A DNA stretch of 64,000 nt from Pseudoflavonifractor capillosus (GCF_016899775.1 NZ_JACJJE010000005.1:48141-112140); one strand, 5' to 3'; counted from the stretch's first letter, positions 35,065 to 44,596 are shown. Notes: a model not told the origin generated them from the sequence alone. Numbers and translations are program-made.

Positions 35065-36882
35065 ATGACCTTTGACGAACTCAAAGAAAAAGCCCACAGT
35101 CTGCCTCTCAAGCCGGGCGTATACATCATGCAGGACACCCAGAGCAAGGTCATCTACGTGGGCAAGGCCAAGGCCCTGAAAAACCGGGTGAGCCAGTATT
35201 TTGCCAACCTGGCCTCCCACACGGAGAAGACCCGGGCCATGGTGTCCCAGATCGACCATTTTGACGTCATCATCGCTGACAGCGAGTTTGAGGCCCTGGT
35301 GCTGGAGAACTCTCTTATCAAGCGCCACCAGCCCCGGTACAATATCCTTTTAAAGGACGACAAGGGCTACCCCTATATCCGTCTGTCCAAGGAGGCCTAC
35401 CCAAGATTTTCCCTGGCCAGCCGGGTGGCGGAGGACGGGGCCCGGTACTTCGGCCCCTACGCCAGCCGGCACAGCACCCAGAACATTTTGGACGCCCTGC
35501 GCACCGCCCTGCGCCTGCCCTCCTGCCGGAAGAAGTTTCCCCGGGACATCGGAAAGGAGCGGCCCTGCCTCAACTTCCACATGGGCAAGTGCGACGGCTA
35601 CTGCCGCTCGGAAAATTTGAAGCCCCAGCACGACGAGGCCGTCGCCCAGGCGGTCTCCCTGCTGGAGGGCCGCTTTAAAGAGGTGAAGGAGGAACTCACC
35701 GCCGAGATGGAGACGGCGGCGGAGGAGCTGCGCTTTGAGAAGGCGGCGGAGATCCGGGACCGGCTGCGGGCCATCGAGCTGCTGGGGGCCCGGCAGAAGG
35801 TGGTAGCCGGTTCCCTGGCGGACACCGACGTGACGGGCTTTTTCCGGGGGACGGCCAAGAGTTGCTTTGTGGTCCTCCACTATGTGGACGGGGACCTGGC
35901 GGCCAAGGACATGGAGCTGCTGGAGACCCCCATGGAGGAGGACGAGGAGGAGGTCCTGTCCTCCCTCATCCGGGAATACTACGGGGGCCGCACCCGTCTG
36001 CCCAAGCAGATTCTGCTGCCCTGCGAGCTGTCCGACCAGGTGCCCCTCACCCGGATGCTGTCCGAACAGGTGGGGTACCGGGTGGAGCTGATCACCCCCC
36101 AGCGGGGGGCCAAGATGGACCTCATCAAGCTGGCCAATCAGAACGCCGTGGAGGAGGTGGAGCGTGCCACCACCCGGGAGGAGCGGCAGAACAAGCTGCT
36201 GGAGGCCCTGGGGAAGATGCTGGGCCTCAGCGAGACACCCCGGCGGATGGAGTCCTACGACATCTCCAACACCGGCTCCGACGACATCGTGGCCTCCATG
36301 GTGGTCTTTGAGAACGGCCGCCCCCTGAAGCGGGACTACCGGCATTTCAAGCTCAAGGACATGAACGGACCGGACGACTACGCCTCCATGGAGCAGGTGC
36401 TCACCCGGCGGTTCCGCCGGTACCTGGACGGAGACGAGAAGTTTAATACAAAACCGGATCTGCTTTTGATCGACGGCGGCGAGAACCATGTGCGGGTGGC
36501 CCAGCGGGTGCTGGAGGCCATGAACCTGGACATCCCCGCCTTCGGCATGGTGAAGGACGACCGCCACCGCACCCGGGCCCTGGTGGCCCCCGATGGCCGG
36601 GAGATCGGCATTCAGGCCATCCCGGCGGTGTTCGCCCTCATCGGGCAGATCCAGGAGGAGACCCACCGCTTTGCCATCGAGTTCAACCGCCAGCAGCGGA
36701 AGGGCCGGGTCCAGGGCTCCACCCTGGACAAGATCCCCGGGGTGGGTGAGGTGCGCCGGGCCCAGCTCTTGAAGCACTTCAAGAGCGTCAAGGCGGTGCG
36801 GGAGGCCCCACTGGAGGAGCTGGAACAGGTGGTGCCCAAGAACACCGCCCAGGCGGTGTACCACTACTTTCGAGAGAATTAG
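35065..36882 (+). CDS. uvrC: Excinuclease ABC subunit C
   Basis: A 605-residue nucleotide-excision-repair nuclease that cuts both sides of DNA damage with UvrAB. An N-terminal GIY-YIG nuclease (KPGVYIMQD, then VIYVGKAKALKNRVSQYF), a UVR domain, the RNase H-like endonuclease domain (MESYDISNTGSDDIVASMVVF, LLIDGGENH), and helix-hairpin-helix motifs (IPGVGEVRRAQLLKHF) appear in the expected order. The frame runs upstream into repeat DNA; ATG 35065 fits homologues and has AAAAGGAGG upstream at a somewhat long spacing. Confidence 0.96.
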   Translation: MTFDELKEKAHSLPLKPGVYIMQDTQSKVIYVGKAKALKNRVSQYFANLASHTEKTRAMVSQIDHFDVIIADSEFEALVLENSLIKRHQPRYNILLKDDKGYPYIRLSKEAYPRFSLASRVAEDGARYFGPYASRHSTQNILDALRTALRLPSCRKKFPRDIGKERPCLNFHMGKCDGYCRSENLKPQHDEAVAQAVSLLEGRFKEVKEELTAEMETAAEELRFEKAAEIRDRLRAIELLGARQKVVAGSLADTDVTGFFRGTAKSCFVVLHYVDGDLAAKDMELLETPMEEDEEEVLSSLIREYYGGRTRLPKQILLPCELSDQVPLTRMLSEQVGYRVELITPQRGAKMDLIKLANQNAVEEVERATTREERQNKLLEALGKMLGLSETPRRMESYDISNTGSDDIVASMVVFENGRPLKRDYRHFKLKDMNGPDDYASMEQVLTRRFRRYLDGDEKFNTKPDLLLIDGGENHVRVAQRVLEAMNLDIPAFGMVKDDRHRTRALVAPDGREIGIQAIPAVFALIGQIQEETHRFAIEFNRQQRKGRVQGSTLDKIPGVGEVRRAQLLKHFKSVKAVREAPLEELEQVVPKNTAQAVYHYFREN

Positions 36883-36914
36883 ATTTTGAAGTTTGAAACG
36901 GAGATGGGCGGTCT

Positions 36915-37532
36915 ATGAAGCACGGCGAACAGTGGCTCTCCTGGGCCTCAGAGCTCCAGAGCCTGGCCCAGGCGGGACTGTACTATGGAAGGGATAAGTT
37001 TGACCTGGAGCGGTACGCCCGCATCCGGGAGATCGCCGCAGAGATGGTGGCGCATCAGGCGGACCTGCCCCTGGAGCAGGTCAAGGGGTGGTTCTGCAAC
37101 GAGACGGGCTACCAGACCCCCAAGCTGGCCACCCGGGCCGCCGTCTTTCAGGGGGAGCGCATCCTGCTGGTGAAGGAGCCCAAAGGCTGGGCCCTGCCCG
37201 GGGGCTGGGTGGACGCGGACGTCTCAGTGAAGGAAAACACGGTGAAAGAGGTGCGGGAGGAGGCCGGCCTGGAGGTGCGGGCCGACCGGGTCATTGCCCT
37301 CCAGGACGGGGAAAACCACCACGAGACGGTCTACCCCTGGAAGGTGTGCATCGTGTTTGTCCTGTGCACCCTCCTGGGCGGGGAGTTCCGGGAGAACCTG
37401 GAGACCAGCGAGAGCGGCTGGTTCTCCCTAAACGAGCTGCCCGAGCTGGACCTGGAGAAGACCACCCCGGAGCAGCTCCGGATGTGCTTTGAGGCCCGCA
37501 GGGCGGAGCACTGGGAGACCAGACTCGAGTGA
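36915..37532 (+). CDS. Nudix hydrolase with Nudix_N domain
   Basis: A 205-residue protein: an N-terminal helical domain (residues 1-65, GLYYGRDKFDLERYARIREIA) typical of Nudix proteins that hydrolyse nucleoside diphosphates linked to another moiety, then a Nudix fold. The Nudix box reads GWVDADVSVKENTV then KEVREEAGL; the first box Glu is replaced by Val, a change known in this subfamily, and the last REEAG core is intact. It lies 32 bases after uvrC and may be a housecleaning enzyme. Exact substrate unknown. Confidence 0.85.
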   Translation: MKHGEQWLSWASELQSLAQAGLYYGRDKFDLERYARIREIAAEMVAHQADLPLEQVKGWFCNETGYQTPKLATRAAVFQGERILLVKEPKGWALPGGWVDADVSVKENTVKEVREEAGLEVRADRVIALQDGENHHETVYPWKVCIVFVLCTLLGGEFRENLETSESGWFSLNELPELDLEKTTPEQLRMCFEARRAEHWETRLE

Positions 37533-37560
37533 AGTTCATGCCATGAAAGGAAGATCAGAT

Positions 37561-38121
37561 ATGCGTGTGATTTCCGGTTCCGCCCGCGGGCGGCGGTTGA
37601 ACGAATTGCAGGGGATGGAGACCCGCCCCACCACCGACCGGGTGAAAGAGGCCCTGTTCAATATCGTACAGTTTGAGGTCCCCGGCCGGGACATTCTGGA
37701 TCTGTTCGCCGGTACCGGCCAGCTGGGTATCGAAGCCCTGTCCCGGGGGGCGGCCCGGTGCACCTTCGTTGACCAGCGGAAGGATGCGGCCGCCCTGGTC
37801 CGGGAGAATTTGAAGCTCACCGGCCTGACCGGGCAGGGGAAGGTGGTCCAGGGGGACTCCATCTCCTACCTCATGTCCTGCCGGGAAAAATTCCATGTGA
37901 TCTTCCTGGACCCGCCCTACCAGAGCGGCCTTCTGGAGCAGGCCATGGAGACCATCGCGGCATTTGACATTCTCCGGGAACATGGTATAATGATTTGCGA
38001 AAGTCCGCTGGAACAGGTGCTGCCCGACTTATCTCAGCCCTATGAGCGTGGAAAAGACTACCGGTACGGAAAGATCAAGCTGACGGTGTACCGGAGAAAC
38101 GGAGGGGAGCGCCGTCCATGA
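37561..38121 (+). CDS. rsmD: 16S rRNA (guanine-966-N2)-methyltransferase RsmD
   Basis: A 186-residue SAM-dependent methyltransferase. MRVISGSARGRRL at the start, the SAM loop DLFAGTGQLGIEALSRGA, and the catalytic DPPY motif are all present. ATG 37561 follows AAAGGAAG; a longer frame to 37489 overlaps the Nudix gene. The stop overlaps coaD by 4 bases, the usual rsmD-coaD pair. Confidence 0.95.
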   Translation: MRVISGSARGRRLNELQGMETRPTTDRVKEALFNIVQFEVPGRDILDLFAGTGQLGIEALSRGAARCTFVDQRKDAAALVRENLKLTGLTGQGKVVQGDSISYLMSCREKFHVIFLDPPYQSGLLEQAMETIAAFDILREHGIMICESPLEQVLPDLSQPYERGKDYRYGKIKLTVYRRNGGERRP

Positions 38122-38615
38122 AGACTGCCATTTACCCTGGAAGCTTTGACCCGGTGACCCTGGGTCATCTGAACATCATCAAGCGGGCCGCCGCCTGCTT
38201 TGACCGCCTGATCGTCTGTGTGATGATCAACTCTAAAAAGCAGGGGATGTTTACCCCGGAGGAGCGGGTGGAGCTGCTGAAAAAGGCCACCGCCCGGTTC
38301 CCCAACGTGGAGGTGGACTACTCCGAGGGGCTGCTGGCCGCCTACGCCAAGCGCCGCCGGGCTCACGTGGTGGTCAAGGGCCTGCGGGCCGTGTCCGACT
38401 TTGAGCAGGAGGTCCAGATGGCGGTCATCAACCGGAAGCTGAACCCCGGTCTGGAGACCATGTTCCTGGCCTCCAGCGAGAAATATACATACCTGAGCTC
38501 CACCATCGTCAAGGAGATGGCCCGGTACGGGGCCGACCTGGGAGAGTTTTTGCCCCGGGAGATCGTAGACGATGTGAACCGGAGAATGCAGGAACTGCAG
38601 GAAAGGAAGGATTGA
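38118..38615 (+). CDS. coaD: Phosphopantetheine adenylyltransferase
   Basis: A 165-residue enzyme for the penultimate step of coenzyme A synthesis, making dephospho-CoA from 4'-phosphopantetheine and ATP. The nucleotidyltransferase motif YPGSFDPVTLGHLNII and the late SSTIVKEMA are diagnostic. Overlaps rsmD by 4 bases and is followed after 2 bases by a coiled-coil protein gene. Confidence 0.96.
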   Translation: MKTAIYPGSFDPVTLGHLNIIKRAAACFDRLIVCVMINSKKQGMFTPEERVELLKKATARFPNVEVDYSEGLLAAYAKRRRAHVVVKGLRAVSDFEQEVQMAVINRKLNPGLETMFLASSEKYTYLSSTIVKEMARYGADLGEFLPREIVDDVNRRMQELQERKD

Positions 38616-38617
38616 CC

Positions 38618-39142
38618 ATGGCAAGCGGAGTGGAAGAGCTGCTGGACATGTTGTTTGATATGGTGGACGAGGCGAAGAACGTGCCTTTGTCCAGCGACCG
38701 GTGCATGATCGAGCGGGACCGGGCTCTGGACCTGATCGACGACATCCGGGCCCAGTTCCCGGTGGAGCTGTCCGAGGCCAAGAAGGTGATGGCCAGCCGG
38801 GCGGATCTGATCGCCTCCGCCAAACGGGAGGCCGAGGCCATCCGCCGTCAGGCGGAGGAGAAGGCCAAGCAGATGCTCTCGGAGGAGACCATCCTCCTCC
38901 AGGCCAAGCAGCGGGCCAACGAGCTGATGCAGCAGGCGGAGGACCGCAGCCGGGAGCTGAAGCGCTCGGCCAACGAGTACTGTGAGGACGCCCTGCGCCG
39001 CACCGAGGAGGCGGTGGCCGAGGCCTACAACGAGATCAAGCAGTCCCGGGCCCGGTTCCGGGCGGCGGCCAGCTCCACATCGGCGGGACAGGCCTCCTCC
39101 GGCGGCCGCCCCATGTACGACGCGGCGGCGGACGAGGACTGA
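38618..39142 (+). CDS. Coiled-coil hypothetical protein
   Basis: A 174-residue protein, almost entirely alpha-helical, with a long heptad-like charged region (REAEAIRRQAEEKAKQML, RANELMQQAEDRSRELKR) and a disordered tail (SSTSAGQASSGGRPM). No signal peptide. Similar helical proteins lie beside coaD in related Clostridia, from memory, sometimes labelled ATPase-like without support. A structural or scaffold role is possible, not shown. ATG 38618 follows AGGAAAGG. Confidence 0.75.
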   Translation: MASGVEELLDMLFDMVDEAKNVPLSSDRCMIERDRALDLIDDIRAQFPVELSEAKKVMASRADLIASAKREAEAIRRQAEEKAKQMLSEETILLQAKQRANELMQQAEDRSRELKRSANEYCEDALRRTEEAVAEAYNEIKQSRARFRAAASSTSAGQASSGGRPMYDAAADED

Positions 39143-39185
39143 GAGAATCTCCGTCAGACATTATGATAGGATACGGTTGAGAATG

Positions 39186-39226
39186 CGGACCGGCACAGAG
39201 GCGCCCTCTGTGCCGGTCCGTCTGTC
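39186..39226 (+). terminator. Hairpin after the coaD operon
   Basis: A perfect 15-bp stem (39186-39200 with 39206-39220), 5-base loop, then TCTGTC. Strong stem but a poor T tract. Confidence 0.5.
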
Positions 39227-39321
39227 TGCGGACGGCGGAACCGGGAGGAAAACCGCTGAAATTTCTTCAAAAAATGTGAGAATTTTTTGGAGCAAAAGGA
39301 TGCAATCTGGGAAAAGAACGA

Positions 39322-39350
39322 TTGCATTTTCGGCAAAAAGGGTGTATGAT
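39322..39350 (+). promoter_or_regulatory. Sigma-A promoter of the rnf operon
   Basis: TTGCAT (39322-39327), 17 bases, TATGAT (39345-39350). Confidence 0.75.
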
Positions 39351-39356
39351 AAAAGC

Positions 39357-39659
39357 CAATGATTGCCCCCGCCTGTGGGGCAATCCGCGGTCAGCGGCCG
39401 CACAGCTCCGAGACGGCTGGAGGGCGCTCCGCTCCGGGAGGACCGGCGGGGCGTGCCAGGAAAACCGACGGTTTTTCACACAAGGGGAGAGACCGGCGGG
39501 TTTTGCTGTGCCGTGGAGGGGCCCAAAATTGCAGAGAACGGATCTAGGGAGGGCTGAAAAGAAGGGCCGGACCGAGCTCCCGTGGGAGAGTGGAGCGCCG
39601 GCAGGAGAGATACGATTATTTATTCCCAGCGATTGCAGTATAGGGAGGTTGAAATCCGA
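39357..39659 (+). other. Long structured 5' leader of the rnf operon
   Basis: About 300 transcribed bases precede rnfC. The first is a hairpin ATTGCCCC/GGGGCAAT (39362-39369/39377-39384), followed by several GC-rich inverted repeats, with no good reading frame joined to a ribosome site. The ribosome site GGGAGG is at 39643-39648. Such a leader suggests RNA-level control. It matches no riboswitch class I can name. Confidence 0.45.
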
Positions 39660-40970
39660 ATGAGCAAATTTCTCAAACGCTCTGCGCAGGGCGCGGGCGT
39701 GCCGCATGAGAAGCGGACCGCCGGCCTTGAGACGGTGGCCATGCCGCTTCCGTCAAAGATCGTCCTGTCTATGAACCAGCACATCGGCGCTCCGGCGGCC
39801 CCTGTGGTGGCGAAGGGCGATCAGGTGTACGTAGGTACCGTGGTAGGCAAGGCGGGGGGCTTCGTGTCCTCCGATATCCACTCCGGCGTGTCGGGTACCG
39901 TCGCTGAGATCTCCACCATGGTGGGGTCCAACGGGTCGACCCAAACCACCGTGGTCATCACCCCGGACGGGGAGCAGAAGGTGGACCCCTCCATCGCTCC
40001 CCCCCAGGTCACAGACTTCAAGTCCTTCACGGACGCCATCCGCGCCAGCGGCCTGGTGGGCCTGGGCGGCGCCGGCTTCCCCACGGCGGTGAAGCTGTCC
40101 CCCAAGAACCTGGATGAGATTGACACCCTTCTCATCAACGGCGCCGAGTGTGAGCCCTATATCACCTCGGACCACCGGTGCATGCTGGAGGACACCCACT
40201 TCATCCTCAGCGGCATCAAGGCCGTGATGAAGTATCTGAACATCCCCAAGTGCATCATCGGCATCGAGGGCAATAAGCCCGACGCCATCGCCAAGATGCA
40301 GTCCGCCATCGACGTGGCCGGCATTGAGGTCAAGCAGCTGCCCTGCCGCTACCCCCAGGGCGCTGAGAAGGTGCTCATTGAGACCTGCACCGGCCGGGAA
40401 GTTCCCTTCCCCGGCCTGCCCTCCGACGTGGGCGTGATCGTGATGAACGTCACCTCCACCGCCTTTGTGGGCAAGTACTTAGAGACCGGCATGCCCCTGA
40501 CCACCAAGCGCCTCACCGTGGACGGCGACATCGTCAAGGAGCCCAAGAATGTGGAGGTCATCATCGGCACCCCCATCCAGGAGCTGCTGGACTTCTGCGG
40601 CGGCCTCACCGCCCAGCCGGGCAAGGTGCTGTACGGCGGCCCCATGATGGGCACCTGTGTGGCCAGTCTGGATCAGCCCATTCTGAAGAACAACAACGCC
40701 GTTCTGGCCTTTTCCGAGGCGTGGGCCCATCTGCCCAAGAAGACCAACTGCATCCACTGCGGCCGGTGTGTCAACGCCTGTCCCCTGGGTCTGGCGGCCA
40801 AGGACATTGTCAAGGCCTATGAGAAGGGCGATGTGGAGCAGCTCCAGGAGCTCAACGCCGATCTGTGCATGAGCTGCGGCACCTGTTCCTTTGTCTGTCC
40901 CGCCAAGCGGCCTCTGGCCCCCTCCATTGCCCTGGCAAAGATCCTCATGAAGAATGGAGGTAAGAAGTGA
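39660..40970 (+). CDS. rnfC: Rnf complex subunit C (NADH dehydrogenase-like)
   Basis: A 436-residue peripheral subunit that exchanges electrons with NAD+/NADH. GLGGAGFPTAVKL is the NuoF-like nucleotide site, and ECEPYITSDHR, GIEGNKPDAI and CRYPQGAEK match the family. Two [4Fe-4S] clusters are held by CIHCGRCVNACP and CMSCGTCSFVCP near the C-terminus. The frame extends to 39582 but ATG 39660 with GGGAGG upstream fits homologues. First gene of rnfCDGEAB. Confidence 0.96.
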   Translation: MSKFLKRSAQGAGVPHEKRTAGLETVAMPLPSKIVLSMNQHIGAPAAPVVAKGDQVYVGTVVGKAGGFVSSDIHSGVSGTVAEISTMVGSNGSTQTTVVITPDGEQKVDPSIAPPQVTDFKSFTDAIRASGLVGLGGAGFPTAVKLSPKNLDEIDTLLINGAECEPYITSDHRCMLEDTHFILSGIKAVMKYLNIPKCIIGIEGNKPDAIAKMQSAIDVAGIEVKQLPCRYPQGAEKVLIETCTGREVPFPGLPSDVGVIVMNVTSTAFVGKYLETGMPLTTKRLTVDGDIVKEPKNVEVIIGTPIQELLDFCGGLTAQPGKVLYGGPMMGTCVASLDQPILKNNNAVLAFSEAWAHLPKKTNCIHCGRCVNACPLGLAAKDIVKAYEKGDVEQLQELNADLCMSCGTCSFVCPAKRPLAPSIALAKILMKNGGKK

Positions 40971-41923
40971 TGGACAACAATAAGCTGATCGTAACCGCGG
41001 CCCCCCACATCACCAGCACCGACACCACCCAGAAGATCATGCAGCGGGTGTGCCTGGCCCTGTGCCCCACCCTGATCGCCTCGGTGATTATCTTCGGCAT
41101 CAACGCCCTGATCCTGGTGGCTGTGACCGTGGTGGCCTGCGTCTTCTTTGAGTGGGGCTACTGCAAGCTCATGCACCGGGAGAACCCCACCGGCGACTTC
41201 TCCGCCGTGGTCACCGGCATGCTGCTGGCCTTCAATATGCCCGCCACCCTCCCCTGGTGGATGGCCATTGTGGGCGCCTTCATCGCCATTGTGGTGGTCA
41301 AGCAGCTCTTCGGCGGCCTGGGCTACAACTTCGCCAACCCCGCCATCGTGGGCCGTATCGCCATGGCCATGGGCTTTGCCGGGGCCATGTCCAACTACCC
41401 CCATCCAGTGAACGACATTGACGCCTTCGCCTCCGCCACCCCCCTGGCCGTGGCCGGGCAGGTGGGCTCTGACAGCTACCTGACCCTGCTGCTGGGCACC
41501 CACGGCGGCGTGCTGGGCGAGACCTGCGCCATCACCATCCTGGTGGGCGGCCTCTTCCTCATCGGCACCAAGGTCATCAGCCCCACCATCCCCGTGACCT
41601 ATCTGGCCACCGTGGCGGTGCTGTCCCTGGTGGCGGGAGAGGACCCCATCTATCAGCTGCTCTCCGGCGGCCTGCTGCTGGGCGCCTTCTTCATGGCCAC
41701 CGACTATGTGACCTCGCCCACCACCACCAAGGGCAAGCTGATCTTCGGCCTGGGTCTGGGCATCATCACCTGCGCCATCCGGTTCCTGGGCACCATGGCA
41801 GAGGGCGTGTCCTTCTCCATCCTGCTGATGAACCTGACCGTCCCCTACATTGAGGTTCTCACCCGTCAGGACCGCCTGGGCATCGCCAAAGTCAAGAAGA
41901 ACAAGGAGGGTGCCGGGAAATGA
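40970..41923 (+). CDS. rnfD: Rnf complex subunit D (flavin-bearing membrane subunit)
   Basis: A 317-residue membrane protein, NqrB-like, with about nine helices. The flavin-attachment Thr region is likely SPTTTKGKLIF, following FMATDYVTSP. It is part of the ion pathway. ATG 40970 overlaps the rnfC stop by one base (TGATG) with GGAGG upstream; a GTG three bases earlier is equally close. Confidence 0.95.
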   Translation: MDNNKLIVTAAPHITSTDTTQKIMQRVCLALCPTLIASVIIFGINALILVAVTVVACVFFEWGYCKLMHRENPTGDFSAVVTGMLLAFNMPATLPWWMAIVGAFIAIVVVKQLFGGLGYNFANPAIVGRIAMAMGFAGAMSNYPHPVNDIDAFASATPLAVAGQVGSDSYLTLLLGTHGGVLGETCAITILVGGLFLIGTKVISPTIPVTYLATVAVLSLVAGEDPIYQLLSGGLLLGAFFMATDYVTSPTTTKGKLIFGLGLGIITCAIRFLGTMAEGVSFSILLMNLTVPYIEVLTRQDRLGIAKVKKNKEGAGK

Positions 41924-42453
41924 ACAACTGGAATCGTATTTGGAAACCCATCGTGGTGCTTTCTTTGATCTGCGTGGTGGTGACCGGTGCTCTGGCTGCC
42001 ACCAATGAGGTGACCGCTCCTATTATTGAAGAGGCGACCATCGCCGCGGAGAACGCCGCCCGTGCCGAGGTGCTCCCTGAGGCTGACAGCTTCAGCCCCG
42101 TGGAGGGCATCACTGTGGAGGGCGTGTCCGCCGTCTACACCGCCGACAACGGCGCCGGCGCCGCCATCACCGCCTCCGCCAAGGGCTACGGCGGCGACGT
42201 GGTGATCATGGTGGGCATCAACGCCGACGGCAACATCGAGGGCATCACCGTCACCCAGCAGACCGAGACCAAGGGTATCGGCAGCAACGTGGTGGACAAC
42301 CCCGAGTATCTGGCCCAGTACAGCGGCCTGTCCGCCGCCGAGCCTCTGGTGCTCAACGAGGACGTGGACGCCCGTACCAGCGCCACCGTCTCCAGCACTG
42401 CGGTCATCAATGCGGTGAACGCCGCCATTGAGGCCTACAATCAGATTCCTTGA
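41920..42453 (+). CDS. rnfG: Rnf complex subunit G (FMN-binding)
   Basis: A 177-residue protein with one N-terminal membrane helix (IVVLSLICVVVTGALAA) and an outer FMN-binding domain. The covalent FMN motif is ARTSATVSST near residue 155 (family SGAT-x-S/T; the Gly is replaced by Ser). GIGSNVVDNPEYL is typical. The start overlaps rnfD by 4 bases. Confidence 0.94.
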   Translation: MNNWNRIWKPIVVLSLICVVVTGALAATNEVTAPIIEEATIAAENAARAEVLPEADSFSPVEGITVEGVSAVYTADNGAGAAITASAKGYGGDVVIMVGINADGNIEGITVTQQTETKGIGSNVVDNPEYLAQYSGLSAAEPLVLNEDVDARTSATVSSTAVINAVNAAIEAYNQIP

Positions 42454-42469
42454 AAGGCGGTGAGTTGAG

Positions 42470-43162
42470 ATGAGCAGCAACAATAAGCTGAAAGTATTTA
42501 CCAACGGTTTTCTGAAAGAAAACCCCGTATTGGTGCTCGTCCTGGGCACCTGTCCCACTCTGGCCACGTCTACCATGGCCTCCAACGGCATCGGCATGGG
42601 CCTGGCGGCCACCTTCGTGCTGGTGTGTTCCAACATCGTCATCTCCGCTCTGCGGAAGATCATCCCCAATCAGGTGCGTATCCCCTGCTACATCACCGTC
42701 ATCGCCGGCTTCGTGTCGGTGGTGCAGATGCTGGTCAAGGCCTTTGTGCCCGCACTGGATACGGCCCTGGGCGTGTACCTGCCCCTGATCGTGGTGAACT
42801 GCATCATTCTGGGCCGCGCCGAGATGTTCGCCTCCAAGAACGGCATCGTGGACTCCGCTCTGGACGGACTGGGCATGGGCCTTGGCTTCATGCTCACCCT
42901 GACCATCATGGGCACCATCCGTGAGATCCTGGGCTCCGGCACCTGGATGTCCGGTTTGGACGGCCTGTTCCCCTTCCTGCCCGAGGGCTTTGCCATTCAG
43001 GTTCTGCCTGAGTCCATCGACCCCTTCACCATTATGACCAGCGCCCCCGGCGGCTTCTTTATCTTCGGCGTGATGATGGCGGCGGCCACCTGGCTGACCA
43101 CCCGCCCCAAGAAGGAGAAGGCCTCCGTCCCCGCTGAGGCTGCGGAAGGAGGGAATGCATAA
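42470..43162 (+). CDS. rnfE: Rnf complex subunit E
   Basis: A 230-residue integral membrane protein with six helices. NPVLVLVLGTCPTLATSTMA is the typical start of RnfE/NqrD, including the Cys that takes part in a membrane-buried iron centre with RnfA. It has an Ala/Glu-rich cytoplasmic tail. The stop overlaps the next gene by one base. Confidence 0.95.
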   Translation: MSSNNKLKVFTNGFLKENPVLVLVLGTCPTLATSTMASNGIGMGLAATFVLVCSNIVISALRKIIPNQVRIPCYITVIAGFVSVVQMLVKAFVPALDTALGVYLPLIVVNCIILGRAEMFASKNGIVDSALDGLGMGLGFMLTLTIMGTIREILGSGTWMSGLDGLFPFLPEGFAIQVLPESIDPFTIMTSAPGGFFIFGVMMAAATWLTTRPKKEKASVPAEAAEGGNA

Positions 43163-43770
43163 TGGCTGTTGAGCTTGCTGTTATCTTTTTCTCCATGATC
43201 CTGGTGGACAACTACGTGCTGGTCCAGTTCCTGGGCATCTGCCCCTTCCTGGGCGTGTCCAAGCGGCTGGACAGCGCGGTAGGCATGTCCCTGGCCGTCA
43301 CCTTCGTCATGGTGCTGGCCACCGCGGCCACCTGGCCCATTCAGATGTTCCTGCTGACCCCGGAGAGCGGCGCGTGGGATATGGGCTATCTCCAGACCAT
43401 CGTGTTCATCCTGATCATCGCTGTGCTGGTGCAGCTGCTGGAGAGCATCCTGAAGAAGTACATCCCCGCCCTGTACAAGTCTCTGGGCGTGTATCTGCCT
43501 CTGATCACCACCAACTGCACCATCCTGGGTGTGACCGTGCTGAACATCGACAACGGCTATGACTTCCTGGAGAGCATCGTCTGCGCCGCCGGCGCCGGCA
43601 TCGGCTATCTGGTGGCCATGGTGCTGTTCTCCGGCGTGCGCCGCCGGGTGGAAGAGGCTATGCCTCCCAAGTGCTTCAAGGACCTGCCCATCACCCTGGT
43701 TGCCGCGGCGATGGTCTCCCTGTCCTTCATGGGCTTCGGCGGTATCGTCGAGAACATCTTCGGCGTCTGA
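43162..43770 (+). CDS. rnfA: Rnf complex subunit A
   Basis: A 202-residue six-helix membrane protein paralogous to RnfE. NYVLVQFLGICPFLGVS and LITTNCTILGVTVLN contain the two conserved Cys that ligate the iron centre. ATG 43162 overlaps the rnfE stop. Confidence 0.95.
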   Translation: MAVELAVIFFSMILVDNYVLVQFLGICPFLGVSKRLDSAVGMSLAVTFVMVLATAATWPIQMFLLTPESGAWDMGYLQTIVFILIIAVLVQLLESILKKYIPALYKSLGVYLPLITTNCTILGVTVLNIDNGYDFLESIVCAAGAGIGYLVAMVLFSGVRRRVEEAMPPKCFKDLPITLVAAAMVSLSFMGFGGIVENIFGV

Positions 43771-43789
43771 TAGGAGGGGGAGATAGAGT

Positions 43790-44596
43790 ATGGATATGCA
43801 GATGATTCTGATGGCGGTGGTGCTGGTTACGGTGATCGGCCTGATCGGTGCGGTCATTCTGGTGGTTGCCTCCATCGTCATGTACGTCCCTGTGGATGAG
43901 CGGGTGGAGCAGATCACCGGCGTGCTGGCCGGGGCCAACTGCGGCGCCTGCGGCTGCGCGGGCTGCGCCGACTACGCCAAGAGCATCGTGGAAGAGGGGA
44001 ACGGCATCAACAAGTGCATCCCCGGCGGCGCGAAAACCGCCGCGGCCATCGCTGAGATCATGGGTGTGGAAGCGGGAAGCATGGTGCCGATGAAGGCCGT
44101 TGTGGCCTGCTCCGGCACCTGTGAGAAGACCTCCAAGCGCTACACCTTCGAGGGTATCTCCAGCTGCCAGGCCGTCAAGGGCCTGTACGGCGGCGACGGG
44201 GCCTGCGCCTACGGCTGCCTGGGCTACGGGGACTGCACCCGGGCCTGCGCCTTCGACGCCATCCACATTGAGAACGGCATCGCCAAGGTGGACCGGGAGA
44301 AGTGCACCGGCTGCGGCGCCTGCGCCGCCGTGTGCCCCAACCACGTCATCGAGGTGGTGCCTGAGCACAAGCGCAAGCCTGTGGTCCTCTGCCAGAACAA
44401 GGACAAGGGCGCCCAGACCCGGAAGGCCTGTACCGCGGGCTGCATCGGCTGCATGAAGTGCGCCAAGGCCTGCCCCAGAGAGGCCATCACCGTGGAGAAC
44501 AATGTGGCCTACATCGATCAGGAGAAGTGTGTGGGCTGCCAGCTGTGCGTGAAGGAGTGCCCCGTGGGGGTCATCCACGTGCCCGCTGCCATGTAA
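43790..44596 (+). CDS. rnfB: Rnf complex subunit B (ferredoxin subunit)
   Basis: A 268-residue subunit that accepts electrons from reduced ferredoxin. One N-terminal membrane helix is followed by the 4Fe-4S domain CGACGCAGCADYAKSI, and then two or more ferredoxin domains: CTGCGACAAVCP, CIGCMKCAKACP and CVGCQLCVKECP. Such multi-cluster RnfB proteins are typical of Clostridia and Acetobacterium. It is the last gene of rnfCDGEAB and ends at a terminator. Confidence 0.96.
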   Translation: MDMQMILMAVVLVTVIGLIGAVILVVASIVMYVPVDERVEQITGVLAGANCGACGCAGCADYAKSIVEEGNGINKCIPGGAKTAAAIAEIMGVEAGSMVPMKAVVACSGTCEKTSKRYTFEGISSCQAVKGLYGGDGACAYGCLGYGDCTRACAFDAIHIENGIAKVDREKCTGCGACAAVCPNHVIEVVPEHKRKPVVLCQNKDKGAQTRKACTAGCIGCMKCAKACPREAITVENNVAYIDQEKCVGCQLCVKECPVGVIHVPAAM

